The notes below the pieces were generated by a model. That model was given only the letters and a program-made list of their open reading frames with translations. It searched no databases and was not told the origin of the DNA. A DNA stretch of 13,975 nt from Clostridiales bacterium (GTDB lineage Bacteria; Bacillota; Clostridia; Oscillospirales; Oscillospiraceae): positions 1 through 13,975 of the forward strand of contig JAHZEF010000057.1 of NCBI GenBank assembly GCA_019422005.1. The letters run 5' to 3'. Shown here in pieces: positions 5,969 to 13,586 of this stretch. A program made the translations under genes and the position numbers. The first letter of the stretch is position 1; each line of letters begins with the position of its first letter.

Positions 5969-6463
5969 ATGAAAAAAGTCGGAATTGTCATGGGCAGCGA
6001 CAGCGACCGTCCGATTGTGGACAAAGCGGTCTCCACGCTCCGGGAATACGGAGTGCCCTTCGAGGTGCACGTGTATTCGGCCCACCGCACCCCTGAGCAG
6101 GCGGGCGCCTTTGCACGCAGCGCCGCGGAGAACGGCATCGGCGTGATCATTGCAGCTGCCGGCAAGGCGGCGCACCTGGCGGGCGCCATGGCGGCAAACA
6201 CCACGCTGCCGGTGATCGGCCTGCCCATCAAAAGCAGCAATCTAGACGGCATTGACGCACTTCTGTCGACGGTACAGATGCCCTCGGGTATCCCGGTGGC
6301 CACGGTGGCCATAGACGGAGCGGTCAATGCCGCGCTGCTTTCTATTGAGATGCTGGCCCTGTCCGAGCCGGCTCTGGCGGACAGGCTGCAGGCCGCCCGC
6401 AAAGCCGCCGCAGAGGCGGTTCTGGAAAAAAACCGCGCCGTGGAAGCGGCGTACAACCTGTAA
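5969..6463 (+). CDS. purE: PurE, N5-CAIR mutase or AIR carboxylase
   Basis: Makes 4-carboxyaminoimidazole ribonucleotide (CAIR), the substrate of PurC encoded next. At 164 residues it has the usual length. Motifs are GSDSD (9-13) for the phosphate, SAHRTP (37-42) with the likely catalytic histidine H39, AGKAAHLAG (64-72), and NLDGIDALLSTVQMPSGIPV (91-110). Class I enzymes convert N5-CAIR made by PurK; class II enzymes carboxylate AIR directly with CO2. No purK is in this operon, and AGKAAHLAG departs from the AGGAAHLPG I associate with class I, so class II is possible but unproven. The ribosome binding site AGGAGG (5956-5961) is seven bases before the ATG. It is the first gene after the riboswitch. 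Confidence 0.95.
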   Translation: MKKVGIVMGSDSDRPIVDKAVSTLREYGVPFEVHVYSAHRTPEQAGAFARSAAENGIGVIIAAAGKAAHLAGAMAANTTLPVIGLPIKSSNLDGIDALLSTVQMPSGIPVATVAIDGAVNAALLSIEMLALSEPALADRLQAARKAAAEAVLEKNRAVEAAYNL

Positions 6464-6505
6464 CATACGCACATTCCGACACCATAAAATGGAGGAGCAG
6501 GAACC

Positions 6506-7222
6506 ATGGAAAAGGCCGCGCAGCTGTATGAAGGAAAAGCCAAAAAGGTATTCGCCACCGGGGATCCCGCACTGGTGATCGTGTCCTACAAGGACGACGC
6601 CACGGCGTTCAACGGTGAAAAGAAGGGCACCATCGCCGGCAAGGGCGTGATCAACAACAAGATGTCCAATCTGCTCATGCAGATGCTGGAGCAGAACGGC
6701 GTTCCCACCCACTTTGTGGAAGAACTTTCTGACCGGGATACCGTGGTAAAGAAGGTGTCCACTGTTCCGCTGGAAGTCATCGTCCGCAACATCTCCGCCG
6801 GTTCCTTTGCCAAGCGCTACGGCGTGGAGGAAGGCATTGTGTTTGAAAAGCCCACCTTTGAGTTCTCCTACAAGAACGACGCTCTGGGCGATCCCCTGCT
6901 GAACACCAGCCATGCCCTGGCCCTGAAGCTGGCCACGGAGGAAGAGATCAACACCATCCGCACCATGGCCCTGAAGGTCAACGATCTGCTGAAGGCCTAC
7001 TTTGCCAAGCGGAACGTGACGCTGGTGGACTTCAAGCTGGAGTTCGGCCGCCTGGCCGACGGCGCCATCGTGCTGGCCGACGAGATCAGCCCCGACACCT
7101 GCCGCTTCTGGGACAGTGCCACCGGCGAAAAGCTGGACAAGGATCGTTTCCGCCGGGATCTGGGCGGCGTGGAAGAGGCCTATCAGGAGATGAAGCGCCG
7201 CCTGACCGGCGAGGGCAAGTGA
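6506..7222 (+). CDS. purC: PurC, SAICAR synthetase
   Basis: ATP-dependent ligase joining CAIR and aspartate to give SAICAR; cytoplasmic. The 238 residues are the standard single-domain length. Motifs include YEGKAKKVF (9-17) of the nucleotide loop, DDATAFNGEKKG (29-40), VEVIVRN-type PLEVIVRNISAGSFAKRYG (90-108), LVDFKLEFG (172-180) and VLADEISPDTCRFWD (190-204). GGAGGAGCAGGA at 6491-6502 precedes the ATG. The gene lies 42 bases after purE, and its stop shares one base with the purF start (TGATG), so PurF translation is likely coupled. The product is split to AICAR by PurB, which must be encoded elsewhere. From this gene on, codons ending in C become dominant. Confidence 0.96.
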   Translation: MEKAAQLYEGKAKKVFATGDPALVIVSYKDDATAFNGEKKGTIAGKGVINNKMSNLLMQMLEQNGVPTHFVEELSDRDTVVKKVSTVPLEVIVRNISAGSFAKRYGVEEGIVFEKPTFEFSYKNDALGDPLLNTSHALALKLATEEEINTIRTMALKVNDLLKAYFAKRNVTLVDFKLEFGRLADGAIVLADEISPDTCRFWDSATGEKLDKDRFRRDLGGVEEAYQEMKRRLTGEGK

Positions 7223-8661
7223 TGGGAGGGCTCCGCGAAGAGTGCGGCGTGTTCGGCGTATGCTCCCCGGAGAAGCGCAGCCTGTCCGCCACGGCTTATT
7301 ATGGCCTGTTCGCCCTGCAGCACCGCGGCCAGGAGAGCTGCGGCATCGTGGTCGGCGACGACGGCCTGTTCCGGGCCTATAAGGACGCCGGACTGGTGGG
7401 CGATGTGTTCACGCCCGCGGTGCTTTCCGAGCTGGGCGAGGGCAACATGGTCGTCGGCCACGTCCGCTACGGCACCACCGGCAGCAGCGACCGGGCCAAC
7501 GCCCAGCCCATTGTGGTCAACCACATCAAGGGCCGCATGGCCCTGGCTCACAACGGCAACATCACCAACTCCGCCGAGCTGCGGCGCGAGCTGGAACTGG
7601 CCGGTTCCATTTTCCACACCACCTCCGACACGGAAGTCATCTCCTATATCATCACCAAGGAACGGCTGACGGCCCCCTCCATTGAGCAGGCTGTCAACCG
7701 GGCCATGGATCGCATCGAAGGCGCGTACTCGCTGGTGATCATGTCCCCCTCCAAGCTGATCGCAGCCCGGGACAAGCATGGCTTCCGCCCCCTCTGCTAC
7801 GGCCAGCTCTCCGACGGCAGCTATGTGGTGGCCTCGGAAAGCTGCGCCCTGGACGCGGTGGGCGCCGCCTTCATCCGGGATCTGAAACCCGGGGAAATTG
7901 TGGTGTTCACCCGGGACGGCGTCCGCTCCATCGAGGATCACTGCGGCACCGCGCCGGAATCCATGTGCGTGTTTGAATACATTTACTTCGCCCGTCCCGA
8001 CTCGGTGATTGAAGGCTGCTCGGTTCACTCTGCCCGCGTCCGCGCCGGCTCCTACCTGGCTCTGGAGCATCCGGTCCAGGCAGATGTGGTGGTGGGCGTG
8101 CCCGATTCGGGCATCGCCGCCGCCGTGGGTTATGCCCGCCAGTCCGGCATCCCCTACGGCGTGGGACTCATCAAAAACAAGTATATCGGCCGCACCTTCA
8201 TCGCGCCCGGCCAGAGCAACCGGGAAGACAAGGTGCGCATCAAGCTCAACCCCGTCCGCTCCACGCTGGAGGGCAAGCGGGTGGTGCTCATCGACGACTC
8301 CATCGTCCGCGGCACCACCTCCGCCCGTCTCGTGAAGCTGGTGCGGGATGCCGGCGCCAGGGAGATCCACATGCGCATCTCCGCGCCGCCGTTCCTCAAT
8401 CCCTGCTACTTCGGCACCGACATCGACTCCCGGGACATGCTCATCGCCTGCCGCCACACCATCGACGAGATCCGCGACATCATCGGCGTGGATTCCCTGG
8501 GTTACCTGAGTGTGGACAGCGTCCGGAAGATCGCCGCCGAAGGCCGCTGCACCGGGTACTGCACCGGCTGCTTCAGCGGCGAATATCCCGCACCCATTCC
8601 CACCCATACCGAAAAGAACAAGTTCGAGCGGAAGCTCTCGGAAAGTGAGGACGCAGAATGA
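7222..8661 (+). CDS. purF: PurF, amidophosphoribosyltransferase (Fe-S, self-processed type)
   Basis: Catalyses the first committed step, PRPP plus glutamine to phosphoribosylamine. It has 479 residues. The N-terminal glutaminase begins after a seven-residue propeptide: the sequence MGGLREE precedes C8GVFG, and C8 would become the N-terminal nucleophile after self-cleavage. Further motifs are LQHRGQES (32-39), GHVRYGTTG (79-87) and AHNGNITN (109-116). The phosphoribosyltransferase domain has the PRPP loop VVLIDDSIVRGTTS (354-367). Cysteines at 249, 395, 447 and 450 match the four 4Fe-4S ligands of the Bacillus subtilis enzyme, which is oxygen-sensitive. ATG 7222 overlaps the purC stop. GTG 7219 is possible but adds only one residue. 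The gene ends in an ATGA overlap with purM. Confidence 0.97.
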   Translation: MGGLREECGVFGVCSPEKRSLSATAYYGLFALQHRGQESCGIVVGDDGLFRAYKDAGLVGDVFTPAVLSELGEGNMVVGHVRYGTTGSSDRANAQPIVVNHIKGRMALAHNGNITNSAELRRELELAGSIFHTTSDTEVISYIITKERLTAPSIEQAVNRAMDRIEGAYSLVIMSPSKLIAARDKHGFRPLCYGQLSDGSYVVASESCALDAVGAAFIRDLKPGEIVVFTRDGVRSIEDHCGTAPESMCVFEYIYFARPDSVIEGCSVHSARVRAGSYLALEHPVQADVVVGVPDSGIAAAVGYARQSGIPYGVGLIKNKYIGRTFIAPGQSNREDKVRIKLNPVRSTLEGKRVVLIDDSIVRGTTSARLVKLVRDAGAREIHMRISAPPFLNPCYFGTDIDSRDMLIACRHTIDEIRDIIGVDSLGYLSVDSVRKIAAEGRCTGYCTGCFSGEYPAPIPTHTEKNKFERKLSESEDAE

Positions 8662-9686
8662 ACAATTCCCGTTCAGACAGCTACGCCGCCGCCGGCGTAG
8701 ACATCACCGCCGGCTATCGCGCCGTGGAACTGATGAAAGCCCACATCGCCCGCACCATGACTTCCGGCGTCGTCTCCGACGTGGGCGGCTTCGGCGGTCT
8801 CTTTGAACTGGACGTCCAGGGCATGGAGCGCCCGGTTCTGGTCAGCGGCACCGACGGCGTGGGCACCAAGCTGAAGCTGGCCTTCCTGATGGATCAGCAC
8901 GACACCGTGGGCATCGACTGCGTGGCCATGTGCGTCAACGACGTGCTCTGCTGCGGCGCCAAGCCCCTGTTCTTCCTTGATTACATCGCCTGCGGCAAAA
9001 ATATCCCCGAGCGCATTGCCCGGATCGTCTCCGGCGTGGCCGAGGGCTGCTGCCAGTCCGGCTCCGCCCTCATCGGCGGCGAAACCGCCGAGATGCCCGG
9101 CTTCTATCCCGAGGATGAATACGATCTGGCCGGTTTCTCCGTGGGCGTGGTGGACAAGGCCAGGATTCTCGACAAGAACACCATGGCTCCCGGCGACGTG
9201 ATTCTGGCGCTGCCCTCCAGCGGCGTCCACTCCAACGGCTTCTCCCTGGTGCGCAAGGTCTTTGACGTGGAGCACGCCGACCTGAAAACACCCCTCTCTG
9301 ACCTGAACGGCCGCAGTCTGGGCGAAGCCCTGCTGTGCCCCACCAGGATCTATGTGAAGCCCATGCTGGCCCTGATGGAGCAGGTCACGGTCAAGGCCGT
9401 GTCCCACATCACCGGCGGCGGCTTCTTTGAAAACATTCCCCGCAGCCTCAAATCCGGCTGCGCCGCCCGCATCGACCATGTGGACGTGCTGCCCATTTTC
9501 CACCTGATTGCCAAGACAGGCAAGATTCCCGAGCGCGACATGTTCAACACCTTCAACATGGGCGTGGGCATGGCCGCCGTGGTCTCCGCCGCCGATGCTG
9601 ACCGGGCTCTGGAAATTCTCCATGCCAACGGCGAGCAGGCCTACCGGCTGGGCGAGATCGTCGAAGGCGAAGGAGTGCTCCTGTGA
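8658..9686 (+). CDS. purM: PurM, AIR synthetase (phosphoribosylformylglycinamidine cyclo-ligase)
   Basis: Uses ATP to close the imidazole ring, turning FGAM into AIR. The 342 residues are the normal length. Motifs of the PurM/PurL superfamily are visible: YAAAGVDITAGYRAVELMK (8-26), GGFGGLFEL (43-51), VSGTDGVGTKLKLAF (60-74), DCVAMCVNDVLCCGAKPLFF (82-101), GGETAEMPGFY (139-149), PSSGVHSNGFSLVRK and SHITGGGFFENIPR, and near the C terminus FNTFNMGVGM. ATG 8658 overlaps the purF stop as ATGA, with GAGGA (8647-8651) as ribosome binding site. The gene in turn overlaps purN by four bases (GTGA). The unbroken overlaps from purC to purN suggest tight translational coupling of these enzymes. Confidence 0.97.
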   Translation: MNNSRSDSYAAAGVDITAGYRAVELMKAHIARTMTSGVVSDVGGFGGLFELDVQGMERPVLVSGTDGVGTKLKLAFLMDQHDTVGIDCVAMCVNDVLCCGAKPLFFLDYIACGKNIPERIARIVSGVAEGCCQSGSALIGGETAEMPGFYPEDEYDLAGFSVGVVDKARILDKNTMAPGDVILALPSSGVHSNGFSLVRKVFDVEHADLKTPLSDLNGRSLGEALLCPTRIYVKPMLALMEQVTVKAVSHITGGGFFENIPRSLKSGCAARIDHVDVLPIFHLIAKTGKIPERDMFNTFNMGVGMAAVVSAADADRALEILHANGEQAYRLGEIVEGEGVLL

Positions 9687-10288
9687 GCCGCGCCCGCATC
9701 GCTGTGCTGGTATCCGGCGGCGGCACCAATTTACAGGCGCTGCTGGATGCAGAGCGCAGCGGAATTCTCCACAGCGGTAAGATCGTGCTGGTGGTCTCCA
9801 ACAATCCCGACGCCTGCGCGCTCCAGCGGGCTGCCAACGCCGGCGTGGAAACGGCCGTGCTCACCAAAAAGGGCTGCGGCTCCCAGGAAGCCTTTGAGCA
9901 GGCGCTGGCGGAGACGCTGGAACAGGCCGGAATCGATCTCATCATTCTGGCTGGATTCATGAGCATTCTGGGGAAGGCGTTCACTGACCGCTTCCCCAAC
10001 CGCATTCTCAACGTCCACCCGTCCCTGATCCCGTCCTTCTGCGGCGAAGGCTTCTATGGACTTCGCGTCCATCAGGCGGCGTTGGACTACGGCGTCAAGG
10101 TTACCGGCGCAACGGTCCATTTTGTCAACGAAATCCCCGACGGCGGGAAGATCATCGCCCAGAAGGCGGTGGAGATTCTTCCTGGCGATACCCCCGAAGT
10201 GCTGCAAAAACGTGTGATGGAACAGGCGGAATGGATCCTGCTGCCTCAGGCTGCCGAAGAAGTATCCGCCCAACTGTGCAAGGAGTGA
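9683..10288 (+). CDS. purN: PurN, GAR transformylase (10-formyl-THF-dependent)
   Basis: Transfers the formyl group from 10-formyl-tetrahydrofolate to GAR, giving FGAR. At 201 residues it fits the family. It has the phosphate-binding VLVSGGGTNLQALL (8-21), SNNPDACALQRA (39-50), the folate loop ILAGFMSIL (88-96), and the catalytic triad corresponding to Escherichia coli N106, H108 and D144: N110 and H112 in NVHPSLIPSFCGEGFYG (110-126), and D153 in HFVNEIPDGG (146-155). The start is GTG 9683, overlapping the purM stop as GTGA, with AAGGAG (9669-9674) eight bases upstream. It is one of two formyl-folate-dependent enzymes in the operon, which links it to the ZTP riboswitch logic. Confidence 0.96.
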   Translation: MSRARIAVLVSGGGTNLQALLDAERSGILHSGKIVLVVSNNPDACALQRAANAGVETAVLTKKGCGSQEAFEQALAETLEQAGIDLIILAGFMSILGKAFTDRFPNRILNVHPSLIPSFCGEGFYGLRVHQAALDYGVKVTGATVHFVNEIPDGGKIIAQKAVEILPGDTPEVLQKRVMEQAEWILLPQAAEEVSAQLCKE

Positions 10289-10301
10289 GGAGGAACATCC
10301 A

Positions 10302-11006
10302 ATGAACCAGAACCTTTATGAGCTGCTGCGGTCCAATCCCTATCCCGGCCGCGGCATCGTCCTGGGCACCAAGTCCCTGCCCGACGGCGGCTCCGCCGCC
10401 GTCATGGCCTACTGGATTATGGGCCGCAGCGCCAACTCCCGCAACCGCATTTTCTCCCTGACCGACGACGGCATCCGCACGGAAGCCTATGATCCTTCCA
10501 GGGTGGAAGACCCTTCCCTCATTATCTACCATCCGGTCCGTACCCTGGGCGATCAGACCATTGTCACCAACGGCGACCAGACCGACACCATCCGGGATTA
10601 TCTGAAGGACGGCAAGACCTTTGCCGCCGCCCTCCGCACCCGGGAATTTGAGCCGGACGCGCCCAACTTCACCCCCAGGATTTCCGGTCTGATGCATGGC
10701 GACGGCAGCTTTGTGCTGTCCATTCTCAAAGCCGCCCCCGACGGCAGCTGCCTGCGGCAGTTCTTTGAATACGCCCCCGAAGCCGATGTGGGCTCTTTCC
10801 TCAGCACCTACCAGGGCGACGGCAATCCGCTGCCCTCCTTTGCCGGAGAACCCATCCGGGTGGCCATCGACGCCCCCGACGCCGACGCGTATGCCGGAAA
10901 GCTGTGGGACGCCCTCAATGAGGACAACCGCATTTCCCTGTTTGTCCGCTTCGTGAATCTTCAGAGCGGAGACGTTCAGACCCACATCATCAACAAGTTC
11001 GAATAA
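10302..11006 (+). CDS. purO: PurO-family IMP cyclohydrolase
   Basis: Closes the second ring of the purine, FAICAR to IMP, the last step. The 234-residue protein belongs to the PurO family first described in methanogenic archaea and also annotated in some clostridia. It is unrelated to the cyclohydrolase domain of bacterial PurH. Supporting stretches are YPGRGIVLG (14-22), AYWIMGRSANSRNRIF (36-51), VTNGDQTDTI (88-97), similar to the conserved Asn-Gly-x-x-Thr-Asp segment of archaeal PurO, and EPDAPNFTPRISG (117-129). AGGAGG (10288-10293) lies eight bases before the ATG. Its place directly before a stand-alone AICAR transformylase fits the role. Family assignment is from remembered motifs; a profile search (IMP cyclohydrolase family, PF07826) would settle it. 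Confidence 0.9.
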   Translation: MNQNLYELLRSNPYPGRGIVLGTKSLPDGGSAAVMAYWIMGRSANSRNRIFSLTDDGIRTEAYDPSRVEDPSLIIYHPVRTLGDQTIVTNGDQTDTIRDYLKDGKTFAAALRTREFEPDAPNFTPRISGLMHGDGSFVLSILKAAPDGSCLRQFFEYAPEADVGSFLSTYQGDGNPLPSFAGEPIRVAIDAPDADAYAGKLWDALNEDNRISLFVRFVNLQSGDVQTHIINKFE

Positions 11007-11033
11007 AGAGTATTGGAAGAGAGGATGCAGAAC

Positions 11034-12209
11034 ATGAAGGAATTGGAACTGAAGTACGGCTGTAACCCCAACCAGAAGCCCTCGAAGATCTTTGTCCGCG
11101 ACGGCGAACTGCCCATCACGGTCCTGGGCGGCAGGCCCGGCTACATCAACTTTATGGACGCGTTCAACTCCTGGCAGTTAGTTCTTGAGCTGAAGAAGGC
11201 CACGGGCCTGCCCTCTGCCGCCAGCTTCAAGCACGTCTCTCCCGCCGGCGCTGCTGTGGGTCTTCCCCTGAGCGACGTAGATAAGAAGATCTGCTTTGTG
11301 GAGCCCGACGCAGAGCTTTCTCCCATTGCCTGCGCCTACATCCGCGCCCGCGGCGCCGACCGTCTCTGCTCCTACGGCGACTGGGCCGCACTGTCCGACG
11401 TCTGCGACGCCGCCACGGCCAAGTACCTCAAAGAGGAGGTTTCCGACGGCGTTATCGCTCCCGGTTACACCGACGAGGCTCTGGAAATCCTCAAGACCAA
11501 GAAAAAGGGCAATTACAACGTGATTCAGATGGATGTGAACTACGTCCCCGCCCCGCAGGAGTACAAGGACGTGTTCGGCATCACCTTCGAGCAGGGCCGC
11601 AACGAATTCAGGATCGACGAGGCGCTGCTGGGCAACATCGTCACCGAGAACAAGGATCTGCCTGAAAGTGCCAGGATCGATCTCATTGTGGCCCTCATCA
11701 CCCTCAAGTACACCCAGTCCAATTCCGTCTGCTACGTGAAAAACGGTCAGGCCATCGGCGTGGGCGCCGGCCAGCAGAGCCGCATCCACTGCACCCGTCT
11801 GGCCGGCTCTAAGGCCGACAACTGGTATCTGCGTCAGTGCCCCAAGGTTCTGAACCTTCCCTTCAAGGACACCGTCCGCCGTCCCGAGCGGGACAACGCC
11901 ATCGACGTCTACATCTCCGACGAGTATGAGGACGTGCTGGCCGACGGCACCTGGCAGACGCTGTTCACCGAGAAGCCCGAGGTCCTGACCCGGGAGGAAA
12001 AGAAGGCTTGGATCGCTACTCAAAGCGGCGTGTCCATCGGCTCCGACGCCTTCTTCCCCTTCGGCGACAACATCGAGCGTGCCCGCAAGAGCGGCGTCCA
12101 GTATGTGGCCGAGCCCGGCGGATCCATCCGCGACGACAACGTGATCGAAACTGCAAACAAATACGGCATGACCATGTGCTTCACCGGCATGCGCCTGTTC
12201 CATCACTGA
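11034..12209 (+). CDS. purH: Stand-alone AICAR transformylase (PurH formyltransferase domain only)
   Basis: Formylates AICAR (ZMP) with 10-formyl-tetrahydrofolate to give FAICAR, the substrate of the PurO encoded upstream. The 391 residues hold only the transformylase part; the N-terminal MGS-like cyclohydrolase domain of bifunctional PurH (about 520 residues) is absent. Motifs include FKHVSPAGAAVG (65-76) with the catalytic pair K66-H67, QSNSVCYVKNGQAIGVGAGQ (228-247), SRIHCTRLAG (249-258), and SDAFFPFGDNIERARKSGVQ (337-356), with AEPGGSIRD (359-367) and the C-terminal TGMRLFHH. ATG 11034 is preferred, with GAGAGG (11019-11024) nine bases upstream; ATG 11025 abuts that site. Its substrate is the ligand of the riboswitch that opens the operon. 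Confidence 0.95.
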   Translation: MKELELKYGCNPNQKPSKIFVRDGELPITVLGGRPGYINFMDAFNSWQLVLELKKATGLPSAASFKHVSPAGAAVGLPLSDVDKKICFVEPDAELSPIACAYIRARGADRLCSYGDWAALSDVCDAATAKYLKEEVSDGVIAPGYTDEALEILKTKKKGNYNVIQMDVNYVPAPQEYKDVFGITFEQGRNEFRIDEALLGNIVTENKDLPESARIDLIVALITLKYTQSNSVCYVKNGQAIGVGAGQQSRIHCTRLAGSKADNWYLRQCPKVLNLPFKDTVRRPERDNAIDVYISDEYEDVLADGTWQTLFTEKPEVLTREEKKAWIATQSGVSIGSDAFFPFGDNIERARKSGVQYVAEPGGSIRDDNVIETANKYGMTMCFTGMRLFHH

Positions 12210-12306
12210 GATGGCATCCAACCAACGGCCTGGCAGGAATTTCCATGCCGGGTCGCTGCAGCGCCCTGTACTCCTACTTTACTCACCATTCGGAGGTAAA
12301 CCATTT

Positions 12307-13584
12307 ATGAAGGTATTGGTGGTTGGCGGCGGCGGCCGCGAACACGCAATCATCCGGAAGCTGCGGGAGAATCCCGAAATCACCGAGCTCTACGCCCTGC
12401 CCGGCAACGGCGGGATGGACGGTGACGCCGTGTGCGTGCCGGTAAGCGCCAAGGACATCGACGGCATTGTCTCCTTTGCCCAGGCCCACGCCATCGGCTT
12501 TGCCGTGGTGGCGCCCGACGATCCCCTGGCTCTGGGTGCGGTGGACGCCCTCAGCGCCGTGGGCATCCCCTGCTTCGGCCCCACGGCCAAAGCTGCCCAG
12601 ATCGAAAGCAGCAAGGTCTTTGCCAAGGAACTCATGCGCAGATACCACATTCCCACGGCGGCCTACGAAGTGTTTACCGGGCTGGAAGAAGCGCTCTCTT
12701 ATGTAGACACCTGCCCGCTTCCCACAGTCATTAAGGCTGACGGCCTGGCACTGGGCAAGGGCGTGGTCATCGCCCGGACCCGCGGGGAAGCCCGGTCTGC
12801 CCTCCGTTCCATGATGGAGGACAAGGTCTTTGGCGACAGCGGCAGCCGGGTGGTTGTGGAAGAGTTCCTGGAGGGGCCGGAGGTCAGCGTCCTCAGCTTT
12901 ACCGACGGCGAGACTCTGGTACCCATGGTATCCTCCATGGATCACAAGCGTGTCGGGGACGGGGACACCGGCCCCAATACCGGCGGCATGGGCGCCATAG
13001 CGCCGAATCCCTGTTACACGCCGGAGATTGCCGCACGGTGCATGGAGGAGATTTTCCTGCCCACCATCCGTGCCATGAAGGCAGAGGGGCGGATTTTCCG
13101 GGGCTGTTTGTACTTCGGGCTGATGCTTACCAGAGGCGGCCCCAAGGTCATCGAGTACAACTGCCGCTTCGGCGATCCGGAGACGCAGGCGGTGCTGCCG
13201 CTGCTGGATACGGATCTGTTCACCATTCTGCGCGCCGCCGCCGACGGCACGCTGGATCAGGTGGACGTCCGCTGGAAGGATGCTGCCTCCTGCTGCGTGG
13301 TGCTGGCCTCGGCGGGCTATCCGGGCAAATACGAGACCGGCTATCCCATCACCCTGCCCCCCACGGGAGCCAACGAGGAAATTTACATTGCCGGCGCGAA
13401 ACGGGACGGGGATGGAACCCTCCGCACCGCCGGAGGACGGGTGCTGGGCGCAGCAGCCACTGCACCGACCCTGGCCGAAGCCGTGGAGGCCGCCTACGCG
13501 CTGGCCGGCCGAACCCGCTTTGGAAACGCCTATCGCCGCACCGACATCGGCCGGCGCGCCCTGCTGGCGCTGAAGGGGGACTGA
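12307..13584 (+). CDS. purD: PurD, GAR synthetase (phosphoribosylamine-glycine ligase)
   Basis: ATP-grasp enzyme that joins glycine to phosphoribosylamine, the second step of the pathway. At 425 residues it has the normal length. Motifs are the N-terminal VLVVGGGGREHAI (3-15), the region APDDPLALGAVDAL (variant of the more common GPEAPL), GPTAKAAQIESSKVFAKELM (about 95-114), PTVIKADGLALGKGVVIA (about 139-156) of the ATP-grasp fold, GPNTGGMGAIAP, and the metal-binding EYNCRFGDPETQ. The start ATG 12307 has GGAGG (12292-12296) ten bases upstream; the frame open from 12211 is only read-through of a 97-base gap. purL follows after two bases. In this organism GAR feeds PurN, encoded three genes upstream. 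Confidence 0.96.
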   Translation: MKVLVVGGGGREHAIIRKLRENPEITELYALPGNGGMDGDAVCVPVSAKDIDGIVSFAQAHAIGFAVVAPDDPLALGAVDALSAVGIPCFGPTAKAAQIESSKVFAKELMRRYHIPTAAYEVFTGLEEALSYVDTCPLPTVIKADGLALGKGVVIARTRGEARSALRSMMEDKVFGDSGSRVVVEEFLEGPEVSVLSFTDGETLVPMVSSMDHKRVGDGDTGPNTGGMGAIAPNPCYTPEIAARCMEEIFLPTIRAMKAEGRIFRGCLYFGLMLTRGGPKVIEYNCRFGDPETQAVLPLLDTDLFTILRAAADGTLDQVDVRWKDAASCCVVLASAGYPGKYETGYPITLPPTGANEEIYIAGAKRDGDGTLRTAGGRVLGAAATAPTLAEAVEAAYALAGRTRFGNAYRRTDIGRRALLALKGD

Positions 13585-13586
13585 GC

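Noticed and set aside
7183..8607. 474-codon open frame on the minus strand opposite purF
   Set aside because: The translation is Gly/Ala/Val/His/Asp-rich with no recognisable domain. purF on the + strand has every family motif.
11178..12221. 347-codon open frame on the minus strand opposite the AICAR transformylase gene
   Set aside because: It has the same shadow-frame composition and no ribosome binding site or domain. The + strand gene is unambiguous.
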